Shown piece after piece: positions 1-8,206 of a DNA stretch of 64,000 nucleotides. The number at the start of each line of letters is the position of its first letter. Position 1 is the first letter of the stretch. Source of the stretch: Phenylobacterium sp. Its GTDB lineage: Bacteria; Pseudomonadota; Alphaproteobacteria; Caulobacterales; Caulobacteraceae. The notes beneath the pieces are model-generated. The model was not told the origin of the DNA. It did not search any database and saw only the letters and a program-made list of their open reading frames with translations. The position numbers and the translations under genes are program-made. The stretch spans positions 62,001 to 126,000 of the forward strand of contig NZ_JAUXVZ010000032.1 in the NCBI RefSeq assembly GCF_030680185.1, written 5' to 3'.

Positions 1-1318
1 CCTGGCTGCCGCGACCCAGCAGGGTGATGGCGCCGTCGGCCTCCACCGTGGCCCAGTCGCCGGGCACCGACCACCGCTGGCCTTCGAAGATGCGGAAGGT
101 CTTGGCCGACTTTTCCTCATCCTTGTAATAGCCGAGCGGGGTGTGACCACCGACCGCCACCAGGCCGCGCTCGCCCGAACCCGGCGCCACCCGGCGGCCG
201 TCCTCGGTGAAGACCGCCGCATTGGGGCCGGTGGCGAATTTGGCCGTCGCCGCCGAGACGCCGCCGCCGGACGCCGAAGAGGCGAGGCCGAGGGCTTCGG
301 ACGAACCCAGGCTGTCCATCAGCATGATGTTGGGCAGGTGCTTGAGCAGGCCCTGCTTGTTCTCCGCCGACCACATGGTGCCGGACGAGACGATCCGCTT
401 GAGGCTGGGCATGGTCCAGCGGCCGGGATTGGCCTCCAGGCATTCCAGCATGGGCGCGGCGAAGGCCAGGCCCACGATGATCAGGCCGCTGACCCCCAGC
501 CGCTCGACCTCGTCGAACAGGACGGCCGGATCGAACTTGCGCGAGGGCAGGGTGGCGATGGCGCCGCCGCTGATCAGCTGGCCAAAGGAGATGAACTGGC
601 CCGTGGCGTGCATGAGCGGGGCGACCGGGATGGTGATCGCCTGGGGTTCGGCGGACGCCGCATTGGCCTTGGCGCGGACGCCGGCCTCTTCGACGGTCTC
701 GAGCGGGGGCAGGCCGAGCAGCAGATTGGCGCCGCCGCCGAGACCCTTGAACAGGTCTTCCTGACGCCACATCACGCCCTTGGGCATGCCGGTCGTGCCG
801 CCCGTATACATAAAGAGAAGATCGTCGGCCGAGCGTCCCCAGGGCGCCTCGAAGCGCGCGCCGTCGCCGGCGACGATGGCGTCATAATCCTCGGCCCAGT
901 CGGGAACCGGGAAGCCCTCTTCGGCGACGGCGATCCAGGCCTTCACCTTGGGCAGGCGCGACCGGACCGATGCGGCCGTCTCGGCGAACGAGGCGTGGAA
1001 CACCACGGCCTCGGCGTCGGCGTTGTCGAACAGATAGACCAACTCGTCGCCGCTGTAGCGATAGTTGGTGTTGAAGGGGACGAGGCCCGCCTTGAACGCG
1101 GCGTAGTAGGTCTCGATGTATTCCGGGCCGTTGTAGAGGTAGGCGGCGACCTTGGACTGATGGGTCAGCCCCTTCTCGACCATGCGTCGGGCCAGGGCGT
1201 TGGCGCGGGCGTCGAAGTCCTTCCAGGCGAGCACAGTGTCACCGTGGATCAGGGCTGGGCGGTCCGGCGTGGCGCGCGCGACCGATTCCCACAGGTTGGC
1301 GTAATTCCAAACCTCCAT
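1..1318 (-). CDS. Acyl-CoA synthetase (AMP-binding), C-terminus cut by window edge
   Basis: Activates a carboxylic acid, probably a fatty acid, to its CoA thioester through an acyl-adenylate. About 439 codons are present and the frame stays open to base 1, so roughly the last 100 residues lie outside. The adenylate-forming P-loop core YTGGTTGMPKGV is clear, and near the window edge the GDWATVEADG segment of the later ANL motifs is visible. The start ATG at 1318 has a GGAGGA Shine-Dalgarno 7 bases upstream. It is divergent from the antiporter at 1484. The substrate cannot be told from the sequence; the long-chain/medium-chain FadD-like class is an inference from overall motif style. Confidence 0.88.
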   Translation of the reverse strand, partial: MEVWNYANLWESVARATPDRPALIHGDTVLAWKDFDARANALARRMVEKGLTHQSKVAAYLYNGPEYIETYYAAFKAGLVPFNTNYRYSGDELVYLFDNADAEAVVFHASFAETAASVRSRLPKVKAWIAVAEEGFPVPDWAEDYDAIVAGDGARFEAPWGRSADDLLFMYTGGTTGMPKGVMWRQEDLFKGLGGGANLLLGLPPLETVEEAGVRAKANAASAEPQAITIPVAPLMHATGQFISFGQLISGGAIATLPSRKFDPAVLFDEVERLGVSGLIIVGLAFAAPMLECLEANPGRWTMPSLKRIVSSGTMWSAENKQGLLKHLPNIMLMDSLGSSEALGLASSASGGGVSAATAKFATGPNAAVFTEDGRRVAPGSGERGLVAVGGHTPLGYYKDEEKSAKTFRIFEGQRWSVPGDWATVEADGAITLLGRGSQ

Positions 1319-1483
1319 AGGGCGTCCTCCATTATCAAAATATGTGGCGCATAAAGAGGACGGGCCTGCGCGAAGTCAACGCCGCCCAGCCCTTGGCGGG
1401 CAAGGATCCTGACCGGCGCGTGGAACAGTTCGCCTGTAGGGCCGCGCCTGCCATACTTACCGTGAACGGGGGCGAGGGATCAT

Positions 1484-3256
1484 ATGGACGGCCACGGGGC
1501 GACGGACGGCTATAAGGACATCGTCCTGTTCCTGGCCACGGCGGGTGTCGTGGTGCCGCTGTTCCGGCGCTGGAAGATCAGTCCGATCCTCGGCTTCATC
1601 CTGGCGGGCGTGGCGCTCGGCCCGTTCGGTCTGGCGCGGCTGGGGGATCTGGCCCCCTGGGTGTCCTACTTCACCGTCGACAATCCCGAAGACATCGCCC
1701 AGCTCGCAGAGCTGGGGGTCGTCTTCCTGCTGTTCATGATCGGGCTGGAGCTGTCGTGGGAGCGGCTGCGGCTGATGCGCAAGCTGGTCTTCGGGCTGGG
1801 CGCGGCCCAGGTCGCGGTGACCCTGGGCGTGTTGACGGGCCTGGCCATGCTGCTGGGCATGGATGTGGCGCCGGCCGCAGCCATCGGCGCGGCGCTCGCC
1901 CTGTCCTCCACCGCCATCGTCATGCCGGTGCTGATCGAACAGCGTCGGCACCATTCGACCACCGGGCGGGCGACCTTTGCGATCCTGCTGTTCCAGGACC
2001 TGGCGGTGGCGCCGATCCTGATCACGCTTGCGGTTCTCGGCGCCCGGGGCGGGGAAGAGCTTTCGCCGCGCCTGCTGCTGACCTTCGCCCCGGCCATGCT
2101 GGGCATGATCGGCCTGGTGGCCTTTGGCCGGCTCCTGCTGCGGCCCCTGCTCCGATCGGTGGCGCGGGCCAAGAGCGAAGAGCTGTTCATGGCCGCCTGC
2201 CTGCTGGTCGTCATCGGGGCGGGCCTGGTCAGCGCGCTGACGGGCCTGTCCATGGCGCTTGGCGCGTTTGTCGCCGGCCTGCTGCTGGCGGAGACCGAGT
2301 TCCGCCACGAGGTCGAGGTGACCATCGAACCCTTCAAGGGCCTGCTGCTCGGGCTCTTCTTCCTGTCGGTGGGCATCGGGCTCAATCTCTCGCTCCTGGC
2401 GGCGCGGCCCCTGGAGGTCCTCGGCTTGGCGGCGGGCCTTCTGCTGGCCAAGGGTGCGGTGATCTTCGCCCTGGCGCGGCTGACCCGTCTGCCGCCCCTG
2501 GCGGCCGCCGAGGTCGCCCTGCCGCTGGCGGCGGGCGGCGAGTTCGCCTTTGTCATCATCAACCAGGCCGCCGGCCTTGGGGTGGTGTCGCTGCAGACCG
2601 GCCAGTTCGTCATGGTGGCCGCCACCCTGACCATGGCTCTGGTGCCGGTGCTGGCCTGGCTGGGCCAGCGACTGGCCCGTCGCGAGCCGCCGCCGGCCCT
2701 GGACGAGGCCCCGGGCGGCGGCGAGGGCGCGCCTGCGGTGCTTATCGTCGGCTACGGCCGTGTGGGGCAGCTTGTCGGGGACATGCTCAGCCGACATGGC
2801 GCGGCCTGGGTCTCGGCCGAGCGAGATCCGCGGCTGGTGGAGCAGGCGAGGCGCTCGGGCCGGCCCTGCTTCTTTGGCGACGCCTCCCGGGCCGAGTTTC
2901 TCAACCGCTGCGGCCTGGGCGACGTCAGCGCCCTGGTCGTGACGATGGATGATCCAGAAGGCGCCGAGACCGTGGTCTCAGTGGCTCGTCGGCTGCGCCC
3001 CGACCTGGTGATCGTCGCCCGCGCTAGGGACGCGCGCCACGCCAAACGCCTCTATGAGATGGGCGCCACGGACGCGGTGCCCGAGACGGTCGAGGCTAGC
3101 CTGCAACTCTCCGAGACCGTCCTTGTGGAGATCGGCGTGCCCATGGGCCTGGTGATCGCCTCGATCCATGAGCGGCGCGACGAATACCGGCAGGATCTCA
3201 ACCGGCCCGACGCCTTGGGAGGCCGCCGTCGCAGCCGGGCGAACGACAAGGGCTGA
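1484..3256 (+). CDS. CPA2-family monovalent cation:proton antiporter (Kef-type)
   Basis: A 590-residue inner-membrane antiporter expected to exchange K+ or Na+ for H+. Residues 1 to about 400 are almost entirely hydrophobic helices in the Na_H_exchanger fold; from about 415 a cytoplasmic TrkA-N (RCK) nucleotide-binding domain follows, with the dinucleotide-binding loop GYGRVG at residues 423-428 and an Asp/Glu-rich strand end after it. This two-domain order is the Kef/YbaL arrangement of the CPA2 family. The ATG is preceded by GAGGG with a 6-base gap. No KefG/KefF-like accessory gene is adjacent, so glutathione gating as in E. coli KefC is not implied. Confidence 0.9.
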   Translation: MDGHGATDGYKDIVLFLATAGVVVPLFRRWKISPILGFILAGVALGPFGLARLGDLAPWVSYFTVDNPEDIAQLAELGVVFLLFMIGLELSWERLRLMRKLVFGLGAAQVAVTLGVLTGLAMLLGMDVAPAAAIGAALALSSTAIVMPVLIEQRRHHSTTGRATFAILLFQDLAVAPILITLAVLGARGGEELSPRLLLTFAPAMLGMIGLVAFGRLLLRPLLRSVARAKSEELFMAACLLVVIGAGLVSALTGLSMALGAFVAGLLLAETEFRHEVEVTIEPFKGLLLGLFFLSVGIGLNLSLLAARPLEVLGLAAGLLLAKGAVIFALARLTRLPPLAAAEVALPLAAGGEFAFVIINQAAGLGVVSLQTGQFVMVAATLTMALVPVLAWLGQRLARREPPPALDEAPGGGEGAPAVLIVGYGRVGQLVGDMLSRHGAAWVSAERDPRLVEQARRSGRPCFFGDASRAEFLNRCGLGDVSALVVTMDDPEGAETVVSVARRLRPDLVIVARARDARHAKRLYEMGATDAVPETVEASLQLSETVLVEIGVPMGLVIASIHERRDEYRQDLNRPDALGGRRRSRANDKG

Positions 3257-3369
3257 GGGCCAAAGACTCCACTCTTGCGGGAAGCCGATTGCGTATTTCC
3301 CCAAGGGGCTGCAACATCACGTCTCGCCGATGCGAGGCGCCAGAAAATCTTTTGGCGGAGGATTTCTTT

Positions 3370-3394
3370 GGAACCTCTTCCTTAGGCTGGCGTT
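3370..3394 (+). promoter_or_regulatory. EcfG (sigma-T) type general stress promoter
   Basis: GGAAC at 3370-3374 and CGTT at 3391-3394 are separated by exactly 16 bases. GGAAC-N16/17-CGTT is the established consensus of the alphaproteobacterial general stress sigma factor EcfG (SigT in Caulobacter). It lies in the 493-base gap between the antiporter and the OmpA-family gene. A transcript would begin near 3400 and cross a strong Shine-Dalgarno at 3471-3478 before reaching the OmpA gene. Confidence 0.65.
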
Positions 3395-3485
3395 CATCGC
3401 CCGGCGCCATAAGCGTGGCGGTTGGTTTGGGCATCGTCTGCCCCGCCCGCGCAGCGCCGAAGTCTTGTCCAGGAGGAGAGTCCTC

Positions 3486-3521
3486 ATGGATGTCGGTGTG
3501 CTGGTTAGTATTGGCCGATAG
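3486..3521 (+). CDS. Possible 11-codon leader/small ORF downstream of the stress promoter
   Basis: AGGAGGAG (3471-3478) is one of the strongest ribosome-binding sequences in the window and sits 7 bases before this ATG, which encodes MDVGVLVSIGR. A second ATG at 3490 in another frame would give a 39-residue product ending at 3609 (MSVCWLVLADR... onwards). The Shine-Dalgarno is partly inside a 5-bp hairpin, GAGGA 3473-3477 with TCCTC 3481-3485. Neither product resembles a family I know. It could be a stress-induced microprotein, a leader peptide of the OmpA-family gene, or chance. Confidence 0.3.
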   Translation: MDVGVLVSIGR

Positions 3522-3749
3522 GCCGGGAGGGGTGGCGAGAACCCCTAAAACATCGCCGCGGATAGCGGAGGATGTGCCGGGTTGGGGCCAAGGGAGGGGG
3601 ACGACCTAGAGATTCTCGCGAATTTCGACCAATCTGCCTGGTGATTGCGCAAGAGTGTTGCTCAGGCGACACTTCCGCGATGCGCCGGGCTTGATATAAC
3701 GCTGCTGGGTCATATGGCCGCAGCAGAGGGCATGAAGAGGGTTCAAAAT

Positions 3750-4943
3750 ATGAAATTCAAACTCCTGGCAGGGGCCGCAATGGCCGCGGTTTTCGCCGCG
3801 TCCGGCGCGTCTGCCCAAGACGCCGGTTGGTACGGCGCCATGGACCTCGGCTATCATTGGCCCGAAGGCCTTGAGACCGGTTCGTCCAACAATGGCCCCG
3901 GTGGCGGCGGCTATAACTGGGAATTCAGCCAGGATGATGACTGGGCCGGCTTCGCCCGTCTCGGCTATCGGCTGAACCCCAACTGGCGTGTCGAGCTCGA
4001 GGGCGGCTATCGTCCCGGCGACATCTCCAGCGTCCGTGGCGCTCCGGGCTCGGCCATCGCCGGCCTCTGCACCCCCGGCGTGGTTCGCACCGCGGCGGCT
4101 CCGAACTGCGGCTCGCCCAACGGCGACGTCGAAGCTTGGACCCTCATGGGTAATGTCATCTATGACATCGCCCCCGGCGCGGTCATCAACCCGTTCGTCG
4201 GCGTCGGCGTCGGCGTCAATCACGTCAAGATGGACGTGACTGGCCAGTTCGCCACCACGCCTGGTCCGTTCACGGCCGCCAACCCGGCCATCCAGAACCT
4301 GTCGATCGACGACGATGATACGGCCCTGGCCTATCAAGCGATCGCCGGTCTGGCCTGGCGTGCGACTGACCGCCTCGACGTCGATCTGACCTACCGCTAT
4401 CTCGGCGGTTCGGATCTCGACTTCGCCTCGGCCGGCAGCGCTTCGCTGCAGCCGGGCGTGTTCTCTGGCGACTACCGCGATCAGTCGGTGACCGTCGGCC
4501 TGCGTTACTCCTTCGCTTCGCCGGCCGCTCCGCCCCCGCCGCCCCCGCCGCCGCCCCCGCCGCCCCCGCCCCCGCCGCCGCCTCCCCCGCCGCCTCCCGC
4601 GGCGTATGAAGCCCGGCAGTTCGTGGTCTACTTCCCGTTCGATCAGTACATCCTGACGCCGGAAGCCCAGGCCGTGGTCTCTGAGGCCGCCAACTACGCC
4701 CAGGGCGGCAACGCCACCCAGGTCGTCGTGATCGGTCACACCGACTCCTCCGGCTCGCCGGCGTACAACGTCCGTCTGTCGGAACGTCGCGCCAAGGCCG
4801 TGGCTGACCAGCTGGTCGGCATGGGCGTCAACCAAGGCGCGCTGCAAGTCGACTGGAAGGGTGAGAGCCAACTGGCTGTCCCGACCGGCGACGGCGTGAA
4901 GGAACCGCTGAACCGTCGTTCGACCATCGACATCAACTTCTGA
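3750..4943 (+). CDS. OmpA-family outer membrane beta-barrel protein with peptidoglycan-binding domain
   Basis: A 397-residue outer-membrane protein that links the membrane to the cell wall. Residues 1-22 are a signal peptide ending in ASA; about 25-258 form an eight-stranded OmpA-like barrel with alternating aromatic strands and a final YSF; residues 261-283 are an uninterrupted run of 23 prolines; the rest is an OmpA C-terminal domain with the HTDSSG and NRRSTI segments carrying the Asp and Arg that bind diaminopimelate in this family. The start was chosen at the Met directly before the signal peptide (KFKLLAGAAM); AGAGGG lies upstream. Two in-frame Met codons further upstream would spoil the signal peptide. 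Confidence 0.93.
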   Translation: MKFKLLAGAAMAAVFAASGASAQDAGWYGAMDLGYHWPEGLETGSSNNGPGGGGYNWEFSQDDDWAGFARLGYRLNPNWRVELEGGYRPGDISSVRGAPGSAIAGLCTPGVVRTAAAPNCGSPNGDVEAWTLMGNVIYDIAPGAVINPFVGVGVGVNHVKMDVTGQFATTPGPFTAANPAIQNLSIDDDDTALAYQAIAGLAWRATDRLDVDLTYRYLGGSDLDFASAGSASLQPGVFSGDYRDQSVTVGLRYSFASPAAPPPPPPPPPPPPPPPPPPPPPPPAAYEARQFVVYFPFDQYILTPEAQAVVSEAANYAQGGNATQVVVIGHTDSSGSPAYNVRLSERRAKAVADQLVGMGVNQGALQVDWKGESQLAVPTGDGVKEPLNRRSTIDINF

Positions 4944-4978
4944 TATCGATCTTCGACTGGCGCTAAGCCAACCGATGG

Positions 4979-5007
4979 GGAGCCCGGCCGCAAGGCCGGG
5001 CTCCTTT
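4979..5007 (+). terminator. Rho-independent terminator after the OmpA-family gene
   Basis: A perfect 11-bp stem (4979-4989 with 4994-5004) closes on a GCAA tetraloop and is followed by a short T tract. It lies 35 bases after the OmpA-family stop and between two convergent genes. Confidence 0.8.
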
Positions 5008-5047
5008 CGTTTGTGGGGTCTGACGCCGCCGTCGACGGCGGGCGGGT

Positions 5048-5617
5048 TCAGCCGAAGATCAGGATCCAGAGGCCGATCAGGGCGAAGGCCCCGGCCGCGA
5101 GGCTCCGGATAAGCTTGAGGGGTAGGCGCCCGGCGGCGGCTTCCCCCAACAGAACCACCGGCGCATTGGCCAGCATCATGCCGGCGGTGGTTCCCGCAGT
5201 GACCAGGAGCACGTTCTGGAACTGGGCCCCCAGGGCCGCTGTGGCCACCTGGGTCTTGTCCCCCATCTCCACGAAGAAGAAGGCGACCGTGGTCGTCCAG
5301 AAGATCGAGGCCCCGTCGCGTTGCGCCGGTGCGTCATCGTCTTCCAGCTTGTCGGGAATCAGCGCCCAGGCGGCGAAGGCCAGGAACAGGCCGCCCAGGA
5401 TCCAGCGCATCCAGGGTCCCTGGAGCCAGGCGGCCGCCACGGCGCCGAGGCCGGCGGCCATGGCGTGGTTGGCCATGGTGGCGGCGAAGATGCCGCCAAT
5501 GATCGGCCAGGGCCTGCGAAACCGCGCGGCCAGCAGCAGGGCGAGCAGCTGGGTCTTGTCGCCGATCTCGGCGATGGCCACGAGGCCTGTGGATATGAAG
5601 AAGGCTTCCAATGTCAT
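5048..5617 (-). CDS. UPF0016/GDT1 (TMEM165-like) manganese exporter
   Basis: A 189-residue inner-membrane protein of the UPF0016/GDT1 family, cation/proton exchangers that in bacteria export Mn2+ (MneA-type). Two repeated halves each carry the family signature: EIGDKTQ near the N-terminus and EMGDKTQ in the second half, whose acidic residues form the metal site. Six or so hydrophobic helices are visible, with an acidic loop between the halves. The start at 5617 (MTLEAFF) matches the family N-terminus; the frame stays open far upstream, but that upstream DNA is the riboswitch described next and is not coding. The riboswitch supports the manganese assignment strongly. Confidence 0.92.
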   Translation of the reverse strand: MTLEAFFISTGLVAIAEIGDKTQLLALLLAARFRRPWPIIGGIFAATMANHAMAAGLGAVAAAWLQGPWMRWILGGLFLAFAAWALIPDKLEDDDAPAQRDGASIFWTTTVAFFFVEMGDKTQVATAALGAQFQNVLLVTAGTTAGMMLANAPVVLLGEAAAGRLPLKLIRSLAAGAFALIGLWILIFG

Positions 5618-5684
5618 GTCCCGGCGGGGTCGGACAGCGCATACCAATGGCGATCGACGCCTCCGACCCCGCATGGTCGACGCG

Positions 5685-5816
5685 CGAAAGCCAAAGGTCT
5701 CGCCAAGCTCAATCCGCCGGACGCGCCATGCCGTCTGGGCCAGGACCCTTTCGGCAAGTCTGTTGACGCGCCCCCCGCTGGAGATACGGGCGGCTACTCC
5801 CCAATGACGGGCTTGG
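5685..5816 (-). ncRNA. yybP-ykoY manganese riboswitch
   Basis: Read on the minus strand, the leader of the GDT1-like gene contains the two conserved blocks of this class: GUCAUUGGGGAGUAGCC (around 5808-5792) and GCGAGACCUUUGG (around 5703-5691), with a GCGUCAACAGACU block between them. AAGCC (5814-5810) can pair with GGCUU (5692-5688) to close P1. yybP-ykoY RNAs bind Mn2+ and commonly precede manganese exporters. Downstream, 5672-5662 and 5634-5624 form a perfect 11-bp inverted repeat that ends a few bases before the ATG and is probably the expression platform. Confidence 0.88.
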
Positions 5817-6035
5817 CCTAGCCCCTTGCGCGGTCCAAGGCAAGTCGGCGCCTCGTGCGCAGCCGATTGGGGCGGGGCGCGCACGCACTAATTGTCACAG
5901 TCCCGTGAAGGGGAGGGGAGCGCGCCGCCGGAAAGCCCATTGCGATCAGTGGGCGGAGTCCCGACGTTAAGATCTAGGTAACGAAAATCCCTGGGGGCGA
6001 ACCGTCGCACCCCGTTGACGAGTCATTAGCCTATG

Positions 6036-6084
6036 TGGCCCCATATAGTGGTGTCGTCGGGTTGGCGGCCACAAGATATAGCGG
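6036..6084 (+). promoter_or_regulatory. Paired NrdR-box-like sites upstream of nrdA
   Basis: Two 16-base sequences resembling the NrdR box (ACACWATATATWGTGT) lie at 6036-6051, containing ATATAGTGG, and 6069-6084, CCACAAGATATAGCGG. Their 33-base spacing is about three helical turns, close to what is typical for NrdR pairs. The second matches about 12 of 16 positions; the first is weaker at its left half. A TTGACG at 6015-6020 could be the -35 of the promoter. NrdR is the usual ATP/dATP-sensing repressor of nrd genes. Confidence 0.5.
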
Positions 6085-6140
6085 TGGGGCGGGAATATCG
6101 GGCATGGGCTCGAAGCCCCTGAAAGTTATGGGTTTTGGCC

Positions 6141-8021
6141 ATGAGCGGCAGTGAAGCGGCAATGTTGAAGGTTTCTGAGGCGGCTTCGGCGGCGCAAGAC
6201 CGCGCTGAACGCCCCCAGCTGCAGCTGGTTCGCAAGGTGGAGGTGGATCGCAGCCGCGACGCCCTGCTGACCGAATTCGGCAAGACCACGCTGGAGGACC
6301 GCTACCTGCTGGCCGGCGAATCCTACCAGGACATGTTCGCCCGGGTGGCCACGGCTTTCGCCGACGACGCCGACCACGCCCAGCGCATCTATGACTACAT
6401 TTCCAACCTCTGGTTCATGCCCGCCACCCCGGTGCTGTCCAACGGCGGCGCCGATCGGGGCCTGCCGATCTCGTGCTTCCTGAATGCGGTGCGCGACAGC
6501 CTCGACGGCATCCAGGGCGTCTGGAACGAAAACGTGGCGCTGGCCTCCAACGGCGGCGGCATCGGCACCTATTGGGGCGGGGTCCGCTCCATCGGCGAGA
6601 AGGTCAAGGGCGCGGGCCAGACCAGCGGCATCATCCCCTTCATCCGGGTGATGGACTCCCTGACCCTCGCCATCAGCCAGGGCTCGCTGCGTCGGGGTTC
6701 GGCGGCGGTCTATCTCGATGTCCACCACCCCGAGATCGAAGAGTTCCTCGAAATCCGCAAGCCGTCCGGCGACTTCAACCGCAAGTCGCTGAACCTGCAC
6801 CACGGCATCAGCATCTCCGACGAGTTCATGGAGGCCGTCCGGGCCGGCGAACTCTTTGGCCTGCGCTCGCCCAAGACCAATGAGGTGATCCGCGAAGTGG
6901 ACGCCCGCTCGCTCTGGCAGAAGATCCTCGAGATCCGCCTGCAGACCGGCGAGCCCTATCTGATCTTCTCCGACACCGTGAACCGCTCCATGCCGCAGCA
7001 TCAGCGCGAACTGGGGCTCAAGGTCCGGCAGTCGAACCTGTGCTCGGAGATCATGCTGCACACCGGCGTCGACCACCTGGGCAAGGACCGCACCGCGGTC
7101 TGCTGCCTGTCGTCGGTGAACGCCGAGAAGTTCCTGGAATGGCGCGATCACCCGACCTTCATCGAGGACGTGATGCGCTTCCTCGACAATGTGCTGCAGG
7201 ACTTCATCACCCGCGCGCCGGGCGAAATGGACAACGCCGTCTACGCCGCGATCCGCGAGCGCTCGGTGGGCCTGGGCCTGATGGGTTTCCACACCTTCCT
7301 GCAGGCCCAGAACGTGCCCTTCGAAAGCGCGCTCGCCAAGTCGTGGAACATGCGCCTGTTCAAGCATCTGCGCCGCCATTGCGACGCCGCCAGCCGCCGG
7401 CTGGCCGAGGAGCGCGGGCCTTGCCCGGACGCGGCCGAGCGCGGCGTCATGGAGCGCTTCTCGCACAAGCTGGCCATCGCGCCGACCGCCTCGATCTCGA
7501 TCATCTGCGGCGGCACCAGCGCCGGCATCGAGCCGATCCCGGCCAACATCTATTCGCATAAGACCCTGTCGGGCACCTTCGCCGTCCGGAACCCCTATCT
7601 TGAGCGTCTGCTTGAGGAAAAGGGCCTCAACACCCCGGCCGTCTGGGACACCATCCTGGAAAACGAGGGCTCGGTGCAGCACCTCGACGGGCTGAGCGAC
7701 GACGAGAAGGACGTGTACAAGACCGCCTTCGAGATCGATCAGCGCTGGATCGTCGAACTCGCGGCCGACCGGACGCCCGACATCTGTCAGTCCCAGTCGG
7801 TGAACCTGTTCCTGCCCGGCGACGTCGACAAGTGGGACCTGCACATGCTGCACTGGATGGCGTGGGAGCGGGGCTGCAAGTCGCTCTACTATCTCCGCTC
7901 CAAGTCCGTTCAGCGGGCGTCCCACGCCGGGGCCGCGGTGGCCGCCGCAGGCATCGTGCCCGCCATGGCGCCGCCCGAAGACGGCCGCACCGACTATGAG
8001 GAATGCCTGGCCTGCCAATAG
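6141..8021 (+). CDS. nrdA: Ribonucleoside-diphosphate reductase, alpha subunit (class I)
   Basis: The large catalytic subunit, which reduces ribonucleotides to deoxyribonucleotides. 626 residues. The catalytic triad N299-x-C301-x-E303 is intact, C112 is the first of the redox-active cysteines, the partner lies in the KDRTAVCCLSS segment, and C622/C625 form the C-terminal thioredoxin-accepting pair (ECLAC). Only about 30 residues precede the ten-stranded barrel core, so the N-terminal ATP-cone of E. coli-type NrdA is missing and dATP inhibition through that domain is not expected. The ATG at 6141 was preferred to a TTG two codons upstream; the Shine-Dalgarno is poor. nrdB lies 1.9 kb downstream and not adjacent. 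Confidence 0.95.
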   Translation: MSGSEAAMLKVSEAASAAQDRAERPQLQLVRKVEVDRSRDALLTEFGKTTLEDRYLLAGESYQDMFARVATAFADDADHAQRIYDYISNLWFMPATPVLSNGGADRGLPISCFLNAVRDSLDGIQGVWNENVALASNGGGIGTYWGGVRSIGEKVKGAGQTSGIIPFIRVMDSLTLAISQGSLRRGSAAVYLDVHHPEIEEFLEIRKPSGDFNRKSLNLHHGISISDEFMEAVRAGELFGLRSPKTNEVIREVDARSLWQKILEIRLQTGEPYLIFSDTVNRSMPQHQRELGLKVRQSNLCSEIMLHTGVDHLGKDRTAVCCLSSVNAEKFLEWRDHPTFIEDVMRFLDNVLQDFITRAPGEMDNAVYAAIRERSVGLGLMGFHTFLQAQNVPFESALAKSWNMRLFKHLRRHCDAASRRLAEERGPCPDAAERGVMERFSHKLAIAPTASISIICGGTSAGIEPIPANIYSHKTLSGTFAVRNPYLERLLEEKGLNTPAVWDTILENEGSVQHLDGLSDDEKDVYKTAFEIDQRWIVELAADRTPDICQSQSVNLFLPGDVDKWDLHMLHWMAWERGCKSLYYLRSKSVQRASHAGAAVAAAGIVPAMAPPEDGRTDYEECLACQ

Positions 8022-8043
8022 GCGGCGATCGGGCTGATTGAAT

Positions 8044-8073
8044 CGCCGGCGCCTCCAGAGGTGCCGGCGTTTT
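8044..8073 (+). terminator. Rho-independent terminator after nrdA
   Basis: An 11-bp stem with one G-U pair (8044-8054 with 8059-8069) is followed by TTTT, 22 bases after the nrdA stop. Confidence 0.8.
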
Positions 8074-8162
8074 CATGTGCGCTGTTCGATGCACGACCCC
8101 GTGACCAGATAAACCGGGAACCTCTGTCACCTTCCCCACATTGAAACGACATGGAAGGATGT

Positions 8163-8185
8163 CATCTGCCGCTCTGCGGTAGATG
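8163..8185 (+). promoter_or_regulatory. Leader hairpin upstream of the barrel-like gene
   Basis: CATCTGCCGC (8163-8172) pairs with GCGGTAGATG (8176-8185), a 10-bp stem with one G-U pair and a three-base loop. It ends 9 bases before the GGGAGAG ribosome site of the gene at 8207 and has no T tract, so it is more likely an mRNA 5' structure than a terminator. Role unknown. Confidence 0.4.
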
Positions 8186-8206
8186 AGGGGACAGGGAGAG
8201 TAGCAG

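Noticed and set aside
5048..5884. Start of the GDT1-like gene upstream of 5617
   Set aside because: The extra codons coincide with the riboswitch and do not match the family N-terminus.
6126..8018. A 630-codon frame antisense to nrdA
   Set aside because: High GC leaves antisense frames open; nrdA has all catalytic motifs and the antisense product is low-complexity.
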